DNA of 64,000 nucleotides, taken from the NCBI GenBank assembly GCA_014529385.2, contig CM043942.1:18363991-18427990 (forward strand). The letters are read 5' to 3'. Below the pieces are notes generated by a model. That model did not search any database. It was not told where the DNA came from and was given only the letters and a program-made list of their open reading frames with translations. This document shows, piece by piece, positions 46,170 to 57,049 of this stretch; position 1 is the stretch's first letter, and every line of letters begins with the position of its first letter. The DNA comes from Adiantum capillus-veneris (lineage: Eukaryota > Streptophyta > Polypodiopsida > Polypodiales > Pteridaceae). The position numbers and the translations under genes are program-made.

Positions 46170-47976
46170 TTCATGCCTTTGGAATTCCTTTACTCTGTGT
46201 TCTTGCAGCTGATTTAATTAAAGCTCTCTTTCTTTCTTCAATTGCTCTACTTCCTGTAGGCAAATCAACTTCATAAGCACTCACAAAATCAGTTTTTACA
46301 ACTTCATAGGGATGTTTGACTACAAAAGTCAATCTCTCTCTCATAGCCTTCCATATATCTTGCATTCCTTCTACCAGTTTCTATCTTGCAACATTCAAAT
46401 TTGAACTCCATTGACACTTATTTCCTCATGGGCTAACACTATTTTTCCAACTCCTCCAAAGGTTTCAATCTCTGCTGCAACATTGCATTTTCAACCTGCA
46501 AATTTGGATTTCTAGCAACTATCTGATCCAATTCTGAATTTACCCTCGCTTCTAAATCCCTGGTCCACTCCTCGAACATCTTTAACTTTGCTACTTCATT
46601 CTGATGCAACAATAATTGGTTCTACAATTATTTTTGATGCTTCACTTTCACCTCCTCCAATTCTAGTTTCAAAGCATTTGCTAAGTATGACTGCTCCTAC
46701 AACAAAACTTTAGATACTCTTGAATTAGCTACACTTTGTAGTTGCACCTCCATTTGATGCTACTGGTGAGACTAACAAAGCCTTGCAAAACTTGTAGCAT
46801 TTTCACAGCTATAGATGCATCATAAATACTAGCTTCACGTTTACTTGACGTGCTTGGCCCAACTCCAAAAAGATCTAAGGATTTAGCTACATCATTAATA
46901 GTAGCATCCAACTTCCTTTTCTTCAGCATAGTGAAAGTTTTCCCAATCAGCTTAACAGGGGTCTATGCATCCACAACTAACTTCTGTGTGAACATTGGCA
47001 AATCTCCCAAGATTGGCCTATACTCACGACTGACCAATACCTGCTTAGCTTCATGTTCAGAGTAACCAGCTCACACCAAATCCTAGAAAGTCTTCAATTT
47101 CTATGAATTGCCTGTAAACACATTTGATTGCTCAGATTTTTTCCCCTAATCATGCACCTGATTTGACTCAATGATCGGAGTAATTTTAGGAACAAGAACC
47201 TCACCTGCATCCACCTTCAAGGCAAAAGAAAATAATGCAGACAATCTGCTGTTAGACTTAGTCTTCCTCTTGTCAAGAATGAAAATCTCAGCATGAATCT
47301 TGTCATAGACCCAAGTGGCCAACTCACTTTTCCTCCATTTTCAGCAAAGCATAAAGGTGCAAAATTATCCTTGGACATGTAAACATACTTTGCCAAAAAA
47401 CATAGTCTTTCCAAAAACAATTTAAGCTGCCCCCTTCTAATGTAGTCAACATTCTTAAGCATGTCATACTGCCTCCCTCCTTCTCTCGGACCAAACTCTT
47501 TCTTCAAAGCATCATCTGAGCATTTAGGCACTACAGTAACAGAAGTAAAAGGCAATTGAAATACTGCAACAATTACCTCAGGACAAACAATGGGCATAAA
47601 ATGAGCTTCTCTAAAATTACTCCTCTTGTTTTTCTCAATAATTCCATCTGTGTTGCATATATGTTGGCCTTCCATTATCCCAAGGCAAGATAGCAAAATC
47701 ATACAACCGGATAGTCTTCAACCATTCCACATTCCTGTTAGCCTGGCAATCTATCTCCACCTTGAAATTTGTAAAGGGTTCCATCAAGATCTGAAGCATT
47801 TTTCTTGAAGACAATGGAGCCGCATCTTCCCTAGGCAACAGCTCGGCCTCATCCTCAGGGTCTGAGATGTCGACCCGCATAGTGACTCCCCTTCTTCTCA
47901 GTCGCAGCTTGGAGGATTCCTCTTGATCATCATCAGGTGGAGGCTTCATGGTTGGAACTGTCTTGGATTTTGGCAT
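46170..47976 (-). pseudogene. Element D extra coding region between integrase and 3' LTR
   Basis: It starts at 47976 with MPKSKTVPTMKPPPDDDQEE. An acidic, Arg-containing N-terminus (about 60 residues) is followed by a globular part with ILPWDNGRPTYMQ, then in the next frame FREAHFMPIVCPEVIVA, GGRQYDMLKNVDYIRRGQLKLF and a Lys-rich helical part. Near 46690-46480 a strong coiled coil (LELEEVKVKHQK, VENAMLQQRLKPLEELEK) is followed by more helical text. No signal peptide or membrane segment typical of an envelope protein is seen. Extra ORFs at this position occur in Athila and Tat/Ogre lineages; the function here is unknown. Several frameshifts and stops are present. Confidence 0.5.
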
Positions 47977-49500
47977 GGTGGAAGGTGCGGAGGGCGAATT
48001 AGAGATTTTGAAGGCCTATGGGATATACATGTAGGACAGGTTGACACACAATTATTCACACAAACATACATGTGCTTCCAAGTAAGTGAGGTGAGTGACC
48101 CTTCTCTCACTTTCATAATAGCGCTTAGTGGATAATAATATGCACGCATCTCAAGGCCACATTTCAAATCCACACATTTAAAATATCTGATGAAAAGATA
48201 TCCGATGCAACAATTTTCGATCCAGCAAAGTCCGAGCCAGTAAAATCCAACCCACAACCTGTGAACTATAAGTTTCAAAAAACTGACATAAGATTCAAAA
48301 GCTTTGAGATCATATGCCAAACACCTATGGAGAATTTTGACTTCCTGTAACCCAGACATTACCCCCAATGGAAACCTAGTAATTTCTAAAAAAGTCTCAA
48401 CAATCACCTGATCCATCGGATTATGCAAGAACCCAAAAACTTCACAAAAAGCACTATCTACAACAGTAGATGTAAGCCAATCTAGATGAGGTGGCTTCCC
48501 CTTAAATGTTTTTAACCTGAAACCATTCACATGCTTGTCCACTTTACTTCCAAATACATCAGCCACAATAAATGTACCTTGACCCAAATCTTGAACAATC
48601 TGATAAGGTCCTTTGTATCTCAAATTCAACTTACCAGGATGAGGACCCAACCTGGAATTGTAAAGCATTACCCAATATCTAACGTGAAAAACTTTAAACT
48701 TCACATTCATACCCACCCAAGCTTTCCTTCTTCTCTGAATTACCTCCGTGATGTAAGATTTCACCAACCTCTCTTCCTCCAATTCCATCATTTACTTACT
48801 CCTATGCTAAATTGATAATTTAGGAGTCATCTTCTCATCACTGACCCTGAGACTAGGGACCAGAAACTCCATAGGAACCGCAACTTCAAGACCATATACC
48901 AATCTGAAAGGAGTCATACCTGTTGTCACCTTAAAAGATGTTCTGAAAGACCACAAAGCTAAATCCAACTTCTCATGCTAGTCCTTCTTATTCTCCTGAA
49001 CAATCTTCTTCAAAATTTTAATGAGTGTCTTGTTAGTACTCTCAGGTTGTCCATTTGCATGAGGATGATAGGCTGTATAATTTTATGCATAATCATGTGA
49101 GTTTTGTGAGCTAAGAAATAACTTCATTCAAAAAGTGTGTCCCCCTATCACTCACCAACTCAATAGGACATCCAAACCTGGTCGTGATGTTATGATAAAG
49201 GAACTTAGCTACACTCTGAGCCTTATTGTCTCTCAAAGCTACATCTTCCACCCACTTAGTACAATAATTAGTGGCAACCAAGATATACTTGCACCCTCTA
49301 CTAGTAGTAGGTTTCACAGGTCCCACAAAATCCATACCCCACTTTTGAAAAGGTTCCAATGGTAAAATAGGATGATTAGTCATTCTATCCTTAGAATGAG
49401 GCTAACCAAATTGCTGACATACCACACAACTCTTAGCATAAGAACCCAAAAAATGACCTCCTACTGCTCCAAAACGAGCTTCTTGCAACACAGCTAACTG
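47977..49500 (-). pseudogene. Element D integrase
   Basis: The catalytic core has KWGMDFVGP (first Asp, about 49330), VSDRGTHFLN (second Asp, about 49135) and AYHPHANGQPE (third residue, Glu, about 49040). The C-terminal domain YKGPYQIVQDLGQGTFIVADVFG and VNGFRLKTFKGK lies at about 48490-48610. The sequence 48480-47977 is open but loses family character. The C-terminus resembles non-chromoviral gypsy integrases and has no chromodomain. Stops near 49090, 48800 and 49400 break the frame. Confidence 0.8.
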
Positions 49501-49729
49501 CTCAAAATCAAGTACAGATCTCCTAACACCTGATCAATCCCTTTCTGATACAAGGCTCCAGCAATAACCAAAAAAAGGTCTATAAGAGCGAATTTCCTCC
49601 TCTGATTTGTAGAAAATTGAATGGGCATAATGCCATCAATTAAGAAAATTAGCATTTGATCATATCAAGAATAAAGAATAGAACTCTGCACTTCAAATAA
49701 TTCAGCATCTAGTGAATCATCTTGAACTC

Positions 49730-50377
49730 CTATAGGTTTTTCTCTGTCTCAATCCGTCTCAAATAATTAGCTGTGGCATGCTCTTTTCCAGGTGTATGAA
49801 TAATCACAAAATCAAACTCCTGCAATAACAACATCCACCTTGCCAACCTTCCTGTAAGCAAAGGCTTCTGGATGAGATATAACAAAGCTTGGTGATCAAC
49901 ATGAAAGATAACCCAGTTGCATAGAAGATAGTGCCTGAATTTCTTCAAGGCATAAACCGTTCCTAAAGCTTCTCTCTCAGTAACTGCATAATTCCTCTCG
50001 GCAAGAGTTAACACCCTGCTTGCATGATAGACAGGTCGGAACCACCCTCGAATCTTTTCCTGCATCAAAACAGCTCCAATAGACACATTCGAGGTATCAA
50101 TAAAAACATGGAATGGTAATATCCAATCAGGAGGCTGCAAGATAGGAGCAATTGACAACATCTTCTTCAACATTTGAAACAATTTTTCTTGAGGTTTACA
50201 CCATACAAAAGCTACATGTTTTTTGGTCAAGTGAGAAAGAGGCATGCAAACATTGGCCAAATACCTGATGTACCTGCTATGCCATTTGACCTGACTCACA
50301 AAACTGCTCAATTCTTTAACATTGGTAGGTGCTTGAGCTGAATGAATCACCTCAATCTTTTTCACATCTATAGACAT
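49730..50377 (-). pseudogene. Element D RT end and RNase H
   Basis: The 215-codon frame has KWHSRYIRYLANVCMPLSHL (RT thumb), VFIDTSNVSIGAVL (RNase H; the usual motif is DAS, so Thr replaces Ala), ERNYAVTEREALGTVYALKKFRHYLL, HVDHQALLYL and terminal text around ATANYLRRI where VADYLSR is usual. It is bounded by frame breaks at both ends. Confidence 0.85.
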
Positions 50378-50383
50378 CCCCTC

Positions 50384-51459
50384 CTAAGACACCACATGGC
50401 CTAACAAAACACCGCTTCTGATGGCCATTACACTCTTGTAAGGATTCAAAGAGTCTGAACATCCAACACTTTCAAAGCACAACTTTAGATGATGGAGATG
50501 CAAATCCCTTTTACCAAACACTAAGAAATCATCCACCAAAACTCTCATAAAATCTTGCAGATAAGGCTCAACTGTTTTATAACCTATAAAATTAAATGAT
50601 AGTGGTCCATTTTTGAGACCAAAATTCATAATTGTAGATACAAAAGCTCCCCAATCTGTTATAAAAGCTATTTTGTACTGATCCTCCTCAGGCACTATGA
50701 TCTAATCATACCCTGAAAAACCATCCAAAAAATTATACGTTTCTTTCCCTGCTCTACTGCTTCGAATATTGCATCACAGAATGGCATTGGAAATGGATCA
50801 GTGATAGTGGCTGCATTCAATTTTCTATAATCAACACATACTCGGATCTTCCCATTTTTCTTGGGTACCACAATGATTGGTGACAACCATGTAACTTCAT
50901 GGACTGGCTTGATACACCCAACTGCTGACAATTTATCAATTTTCTGCTTGACCTGTTGTGCAAAATTAGGATTCATCCTATACCTTTGCTGCACAATCGG
51001 AACTGCATCTTCTCTCAGATTAATATGATGCTGATACAACATTGGATCAATCCCTTTGACATCTAAGTAATCCCACGCAAATACATCCTTATATTCTAAC
51101 AACAACTGCAACAAGTCTTGTAAAAATTCTCCATCCACATAAATACTGACGTTGACCATTTTAGAATTATCTTCAGTTCCTAAATTTGGTTCCTTTAATT
51201 CATCTTGCTGAAGTATTTTTAGAGCCACTAAACCTCTTATAAATCTTCTCCACCATGTCTTTGACATCCTTTTCTTCCTGTTGAACATCCTCTTTAGAAT
51301 AGAAGCTACACTCTGATTCATTAACTTGAGTATGTTTGATCCCCGAATTTCCTGATCCAAAACAGATTCAACAACAATCTCCGTAGGTTCCCGTTCCTTT
51401 TGCAAGATACCTGCAATATCCACCTCAAAAACTGAAACAAGAGTCAGATTATCCTGCAA
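50384..51459 (-). pseudogene. Element D reverse transcriptase
   Basis: The first frame (51459-50695) holds the region before RT and RT motifs up to KKNGKIRVCVDYRKLNAATI and PFPMPF (about 50800-50880), then shifts inside the palm motif. The second (50695-50384) has EEDQYKIAFITDWGAF and the catalytic LVDDFLVFGK (about 50500-50535). The catalytic Asp pair is present. A frameshift lies near 50720. Confidence 0.85.
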
Positions 51460-51628
51460 AAAGGCTTCCTCCTTGTCATCCTCCAGTTCTTCTGCAAGAC
51501 TAATAGATATGCTTCCTTCCCAACATAGTAATAGTAATCACCTGTTTACCCTTGGTTAGAACCACCTGATTCTCCCCCAATCTTGTTTCGCCTTTGCTAA
51601 CCTGAACCAAAGCCTACCCAACAACATT

Positions 51629-51940
51629 TCATAGGAAGCATGTCCTTCCTTCATCCCGAGCACTACAAAATTGACTTGAAACTGCATACTTGAAATTTGA
51701 ATAAAAGAGTTCCTCAAGATACCCATTGGTTGGGACCCTTCTCTGATCTGCCATTTTAACTTGAAGTTCCAACTTCCCTAAGCCCATTGTAAGATACACT
51801 GACTCAGGTAGAATATTTACCCCAGATCCTCCACCCAACAATACCTCATCAAATACCCTTTCCTGTAAGGTAACCTCAATAACTAGAACGACAAAATCCA
51901 CATCATAAGGATGAATTGTATTCACACCAGGTTCCCCCAT
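51629..51940 (-). pseudogene. Element D protease
   Basis: The 103-codon frame contains LLGGGSGVNILPE (about 51815-51850). In related elements the block begins with an Asp (IDGGSG), so the expected catalytic Asp appears to be replaced by Gly. The flanking text ITLQ/VTLQ...VFDE and MADQRRVPTNG fits a retroviral-type aspartic protease. Confidence 0.65.
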
Positions 51941-51959
51941 TTAATGAGTCAAAAATTCA

Positions 51960-52941
51960 TAGTGCTTACCTAGCAATTTATGCAACAACCTTTCTTTAGA
52001 GGCAGGAACTATAGAAAGCATCTGATCCAAAGATAAATGTAAGGGAGAATTAATGAGTATCTCAAATCAATTAGGATCAGACTTCTCAACCCCCTTCTAC
52101 TGATCCAGTGATTCACTGGAAGAATCAGAAGCGTCCTCCAAAACCTAATGTTGTTGCTCCTTCTGAATATGATTATGCACCCGATCTAGTACCCCTTTCT
52201 GATGCTCCCAACACCTCAATCTCCTGCTCCAGCTGTACTGAACTATTGCAACCAATTTCCTCCTCCTCACACTCCTCAATTTGGATTGTTGATGCTTATC
52301 TAGTTACTGGTACCTAATATATTGAAATATCGATGATAATAACATTGGTTTGTGCCTGAGGTTGATTTTGAGGAGGATGTGGTGGACCTGTTTGCTGGTT
52401 CTCTTGATTAAAAGGAATAATTGGAATACCCCTTTCTTCCCTACGTTTTACCCATAACGCTCAACGAAGACCGACCCAATGGTTGGGATCACCACAATAA
52501 ACACAAGGCATCACCCCTTGGGATCTTCTCTAATTGTTGTCCTGATTTCTCCCAGGTGCTCTCTGATTTCCATGAATCTTTGTAAAAAGGATACCTGAAG
52601 TGAATTGTAAGTGGCAAAGTGAGCCTTACCATATTGGCTAAACTATCTCATCGCCTTACCTTCCAATGTAGCTGTAAATTGCTGTAATTTGATAGCATCC
52701 ATGTACATTACCTAATATCCACCTTGTTTAAAATTGCACCACATGACAATCTACATCTTCCTTAGTAGACCTTCCTTTGAACTTGGCTGCTTTAATCTGT
52801 GGATTAGGAGGTGACTGGGCCATGGGGATAATATTTGGGATTCTCCTAGGTCTTTGCCTGGTTGAAACCCTCATTGGGTCAAAGTGGAGTCGTCGTCTAC
52901 TGCTTGCAGGTCCTCCTGTCAAGAGTAATACCCCAACTAAT
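51960..52941 (-). pseudogene. Element D gag
   Basis: The minus strand reads KAAKFKGRSTKEDVDCHVV (about 52770), then in another frame LQQFTATLEGKAMR and YGKAHFATYNSLQVSFLQRF (about 52560-52680). This matches the F-G-x-x-x-E ... F-x-x-x-L-x-x-x-A ... W-F order of retrotransposon gag. Towards 52000 it is Ser/Glu-rich. No intact CCHC knuckle was recognised. The frame is heavily broken. Confidence 0.6.
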
Positions 52942-53124
52942 TGCTCCATCAGAACGTGGTTACAAAAACCCAAGTCTTGGAATACAAACCAACTATAAAT
53001 ATTCAATTTATCACAATCCTAACCATAATCCGACCCACTACAATCCGACAGAAGGATTATCCTACTGACCAGCATACTATACCCGATTGACCAAATAATT
53101 GACATACTAGTGTGCATGTCAACA
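52942..53124 (-). repeat. Right (5') LTR of element D
   Basis: It pairs with 45642-45826. The frame of gag appears to start inside or close to its end. Confidence 0.65.
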
Positions 53125-53795
53125 TAATCATCACATTAAACACATTTAATTTGTTGGCTGATTTTTGCCTCTTCACAATCAAGTTGATGGTTTTATAAGA
53201 TTTCCCCAATCTGTAGTTAGCCCTAATTCTCCTTTTGGATCTTCCAATGTTTTTGTAGATGTGGATTCCACAAATAACTCGACACTTTATGTGGTCAAAT
53301 ATTTTTGTTCTCTTATTGATAATCGTTCATATTGATTTTCAAATTCCTGTGATAATTCTAGAGCTGTCGTTCCCCTATTGCGTTGTTAAATCCATTTTAG
53401 CAAACTCTCCTTGGTAACTCAATCCTCATCTTCAAGAAAGAACTCTTCTTTCAATGCCTTCTTAAAATACTTCCGTGATCCTCCATGGTTGGTATGGATA
53501 TTTGCAATCCAAGTTAGTACAAAAATAAAGGAAAATTCTTAATCGCATCATGTTCACCAATTCCATTATCCTCCTCAGCCTACTCATAGACCGGGTCATA
53601 AATCTTGCAAAATTTAGAAATATCCTTACGTCCAAAATGGTCCAACTTATCAATTATTGCGTGTCTTGCTTTTTGAATCCTCTTCTCTAAGTTGAACTGT
53701 TGCTACCTTGCTTGCTACTGTTTCAAGAAAGCGATAAATTGGTGCATCACATATTACCTTTCTTGACCATGTGGATTAGTCATCTCTTGTATGTC
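53125..53795 (-). pseudogene. Element C gag, N-terminal part
   Basis: From about 53795 (MTNPHGQE) the minus strand gives, over shifting frames, KLDHFGRKDISKFCKIYD, then FKKALKEEFFLEDED, ALELSQEFENQYERLS and a Lys/Glu-rich end. I read it as the gag core of the same old gypsy-like family as 44650-45641. Element D lies between the two halves and shows a near-match target duplication there. Confidence 0.48.
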
Positions 53796-53829
53796 TATGT
53801 TTTGGCTTTTGTTTTGGGTTCAACAAAAG

Positions 53830-54500
53830 ATATTGTGGGAAATTTCAACACACTCTTTAAGTACCTATAGCTGTGCTGCCCTTTTGCAAACCACTTGTTG
53901 AGGAGTTCCCCTTTTTTGTTTGGATGCTTTCATAGGAAACCGATAGCCTTCTTGCAGATGCACTTAAACTCTTGATCAATCCAATTTTTTAGTTTCTTTA
54001 GCATACTCAAATATTGCCCAATCAAGAGCCATAATGATTCACCTTCATACTTATCCTCAACAAAGGATTGAAGTGCATACGCCATACTTCTACACCTAAT
54101 TAGGATTCAATGACTTTTTATATGCAATCCATTGTAGCAAAGCCGTGTCAGGTGTAGAAGAGCTTGTGATAATTCCAAGAAAAGGCAAAAGATCCATATC
54201 TACAAGTATGGAAGCACCAATGAAGTGCTTCTTGTTGCCCATAGGGTGGTTGCAACACCCCAAAGATCCATATCTACAAGTATGGAAGCACCAATGACGT
54301 GCTTCTTGTTGCACCATAGGGTGGTTGCAACACCCCAAAGTTCTCTTTTCACCTATGGATATGCTCTTTGCCAAACACTTAACACCTTAGCACCAAATAT
54401 AATAGCATACCTTTTTCCCTACTCATCATCCCATCCGATAGCCCACCATCCAACACTTGTAGGACTAGTGTCCACACCGTCACAATAATGGCTTCCCGCA
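53830..54500 (-). pseudogene. Ty3/gypsy RNase H and pre-integrase fragment
   Basis: The minus strand reads GWWAIGWDD, GKRYAIIFGAKVLS, RAYP, LPFLGIITSSSTPD and LLQWIAYKKSLNP, which is the RNase H region of a gypsy-like polyprotein. It then reads IGQYLSMLKKLKNWIDQEF and KHPNKKGELLNK, the linker into the integrase zinc finger. It is cut off at about 53830, where gag of element C begins, so the order is reversed relative to a normal element. A 74-bp tandem duplication (54191-54340) lies within it. Confidence 0.52.
54191..54340 (-). repeat. 74-76 bp tandem duplication within RNase H fragment
   Basis: GATCCATATCTACAAGTATG starts at 54191 and 54265, and both copies end GTTGCAACACCCCAAA. They differ by one substitution and one or two inserted bases. 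Confidence 0.92.
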
Positions 54501-54512
54501 TTCAGAGATTTC

Positions 54513-54544
54513 ATTAACGTAATCACGATCGGGTGATTACGTAA
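54513..54544. repeat. Inverted repeat CGTAATCAC / GTGATTACG
   Basis: The nine-base arms at 54518-54526 and 54533-54541 are exact, with a six-base spacer. A related ATCACGTGATCACGTTAAT lies at about 54567-54585. Confidence 0.7.
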
Positions 54545-54638
54545 ATAACTCTAGTATTTACACAAAAAAATCACGTGATCACGTTAATTGTTAATGTAAC
54601 TTTGATTTTGACCTGCAAAAACCTAAAGAGCCGATTAG

Positions 54639-54729
54639 CCCTCCGGGTTTTTTCATTTTCCTTGCGGGGCCCGCCGGGTATATGCAGTAGCCCGGCGGGC
54701 CCGCCGAGAAAATGAAAAATCCTGACGGG
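54639..54729. repeat. Long GC-rich hairpin, about 40-bp arms
   Basis: The left arm 54639-54678 and right arm 54691-54729 are reverse complements at about 85%, with GGGCCCGCCGGG perfect next to a 12-base loop (TATATGCAGTAG). The arms combine a GC-rich tip with an AT-rich base (TTTTTCATTTTC). It could be a decayed foldback element or a structured RNA. Confidence 0.8.
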
Positions 54730-55762
54730 AGTAATTATATATAGTAAATAGTGTGCTAACCCCGGTCTTTTAGCTAGGCAAATCCTTGGAGAGTGTATCC
54801 GAGTGCCGGGTATTGTCATCTCCTTGTGAATTGACCTAAGGTTACAGAGTCATAGGTCCTTTTTTTGGGCCAAACGTGATTCTTAATTCGGGAACCACTT
54901 CTAAAAAATTTTAATTCGTTTACCGACATAAAGGTACGAAACCAAAACAACTGAAAACTTGGAGAATCATGCTCATTGCGAAGAAGCCATTGGTCTAAAT
55001 GAGGGCTGTAATTGGTTTTAGAAGATGAGCATATGTAAATGACGAGTCCATAGTCAAGGGTCGGATGCCCTCTACTCGTGTACCGGACATATAAAGATCC
55101 TTGAAGTCGTGCATTTAAGTTGATTTACAATATAAGAGCTATAATCCTTGATTGAGTTAAAATAGCTTTTATATATTGAATTGGTTGCATGGGTGGGCTA
55201 CAATCCTTCACTGGGTACAAGTAGTCCCCAATTGAGTGATTATATTGAAGATTTATTTGAGTTAGTTGATGCATTGGTTTATACAGAGAGTGCATTATGT
55301 ATTACGATAGATTATTAGTGCATGAAATGACCAATCATATATTTTATTGTTTTCGTTTGTTTTTTTGTAACAAATGAAATTAGATGTATCTTATTGTTTG
55401 CAAATCAAAGTGGACATATAAATAATCATTATAATAATAATTGCATAGAGAGATTCATAGCATTGTTATAGTTATTATGCCATGCATAGACTACATTGCA
55501 ATGTGTATGGTTTCTCACAATATAGGTGATTGATATGTGGATTGAGGTGCATTGAAAATCTCATATTGTGCATCATGGTTACTTTCATATTGAATGGTTT
55601 TTAAATTATAATATATATTGAAAATAAGAAAAATGTTTCAAAAACTGAAGATCTTGTTCTTTTCTCTTCAGTTTTAATTTAAAAGCAATGGAGCAAAATG
55701 TGGGCACAAGTGGTACGAAGAAGCCAAAGAATTAAAAAGCTCTTGGCAAAGAGTGGGATTAT
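54730..55762. other. No gene recognised; AT-rich flank of copia element E
   Basis: It is mostly AT-rich with no recognised coding region. An 11-bp inverted repeat AAAACTGAAGA/TCTTCAGTTTT lies at about 55639-55673. A short frame from ATG 55688 (MEQNVGTSGTKK) stops after 15 codons. Confidence 0.5.
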
Positions 55763-55954
55763 TGTTGGGGTATAAAGCCCAATGTGGTCGCCCAGGTAAG
55801 TGGGCGGGCCGCCAGGTATGTACACATATTCTTTTGTAAAAACCTAATAAGAACTCACTATGCTCTACACATTACAGTAGAGCGAGTTCACCATATCGTT
55901 GTGCTCTTCTTCTCGCACTCTCTCTCGCGTCACACTTCCGCTCGTACTCCTTCA
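55763..55954 (+). repeat. 5' LTR of copia element E (start provisional)
   Basis: The end is fixed by the primer site at 55957 and the CA at 55953-55954. The start is proposed at TGTTGGGGTATAAAG (55763), a typical copia LTR beginning, which gives 192 bases. The other LTR is outside the window, so the left limit cannot be confirmed. CTCTCTCTCGCG near the end would be in R/U5. Confidence 0.5.
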
Positions 55955-55956
55955 AT

Positions 55957-55968
55957 TGGTATCAGAGC
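55957..55968 (+). promoter_or_regulatory. Primer binding site of copia element E (initiator-Met tRNA)
   Basis: TGGTATCAGAGC is a perfect canonical match and continues into TCAGATCGAGG. It lies two bases after the LTR. Confidence 0.93.
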
Positions 55969-57049
55969 TCAGATCGAGGCTCGGGGCAGCACTGCAGGAG
56001 GCTAGAGTCACCAGCTCAGGGAGTGAAATTCGACAGGCGAAGACATGGCCCCAAATCTCGTGGGACAGCCCGAAGGGCTTGGTGTTGTCAGAATTTAATT
56101 ATGAGGTCATCTTGGCCACCGTTCGGCTTCGACAAAGGTCTACGCAGGCCATTTTCGACTACGTGGTCTCGACGGGTGCAAATCCGACTCTGCAAATTTG
56201 GGATTTTTGGCCTACGACTGCAGGTGTTGAGGATATTGACACTCCCAGAGTGTTGATTTGTGGCTGTCTACACATCGAAGGACGGCTCACAGTTCTTGGA
56301 GGCGTGTCACATACGACACGGGCGCATCTACACACAGACTGTAGGCGACATCCACTAGTTCATCAGGTAGCTTGTGTTTGCTACTTGATATTCCAGATTT
56401 CATCCTGACATTGCAGGTACTTCCACATGGGATGTCTTGTCAGAGATGATGTATGTCTGTTGAGGGTTTGCTGGCTGTGAGTCACGCAGCAAACAACCGC
56501 CGCAGCGGTTACAACATACAGTGGGAAATTTGTGGATGTATGACTTTGTGGGAAGTCTATGTACTGTCAGATTTACTGCAGCCTTTGTTGAGGGTCGAGT
56601 GAGGTTTTATTGAGCTGGGGGATTCTCGAATGTTGAGATCCTTTCGGTGATACAGGTCTTGGAGCGATCCCTTGAGCACCCTTAGATAGGCAGCTAGGAT
56701 GTATTGACTGTGAGTTAGACAGTTGGGATTGCATCTTTGCTTTACTGCCATTGAGGCATTGTCGCAGTCTATGCTTATAGGATAGTGACAAGACAATGAG
56801 AGATAATACAGGTGCAGGACAGGTTTACCCGCAGCTTACAGTGTCAGAGAGACAGTGTTTTTTGAGCTGTTTTTTGGTCTGTTTTTGAGTACACCAGAGC
56901 CATTTTACAAAGGAGACTCTGCCAAAATTTATGGAGAATCTGAAGCTTTCTTGGTTCATTTGACAGGTTGATATTGGTTCAGAGGTCAGTTTACAGGGGA
57001 AACTCTGCCGAATTTTTCCCAGGAAAGTAAACCACTGTGAAGCGTAGCT

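Larger units (their letters stand above)
45642..53124 (-). mobile_element. Element D: non-chromoviral Ty3/gypsy with short LTRs and an extra ORF
   Basis: Direct repeats 45642-45826 and 52942-53124 (TGTTGACA...TGGAGCA on the minus strand, about 185 bases) bracket gag, protease, RT, RNase H, integrase and a further ~1.8-kb coding region in that order. The flanks TAAAC (45637-45641) and TAATC (53125-53129) match at four of five bases, so a decayed duplication is plausible. No clear primer site or polypurine tract was identified, so the exact LTR limits are provisional. There is no chromodomain. PR-RT-RH-IN plus a downstream ORF suggests a Tat/Athila-like lineage. All ORFs are broken. Confidence 0.78.

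Noticed and set aside
46170-47976. Envelope protein of element D
   Set aside because: No signal peptide, membrane segment or furin-like site is visible; the text is acidic and coiled-coil.
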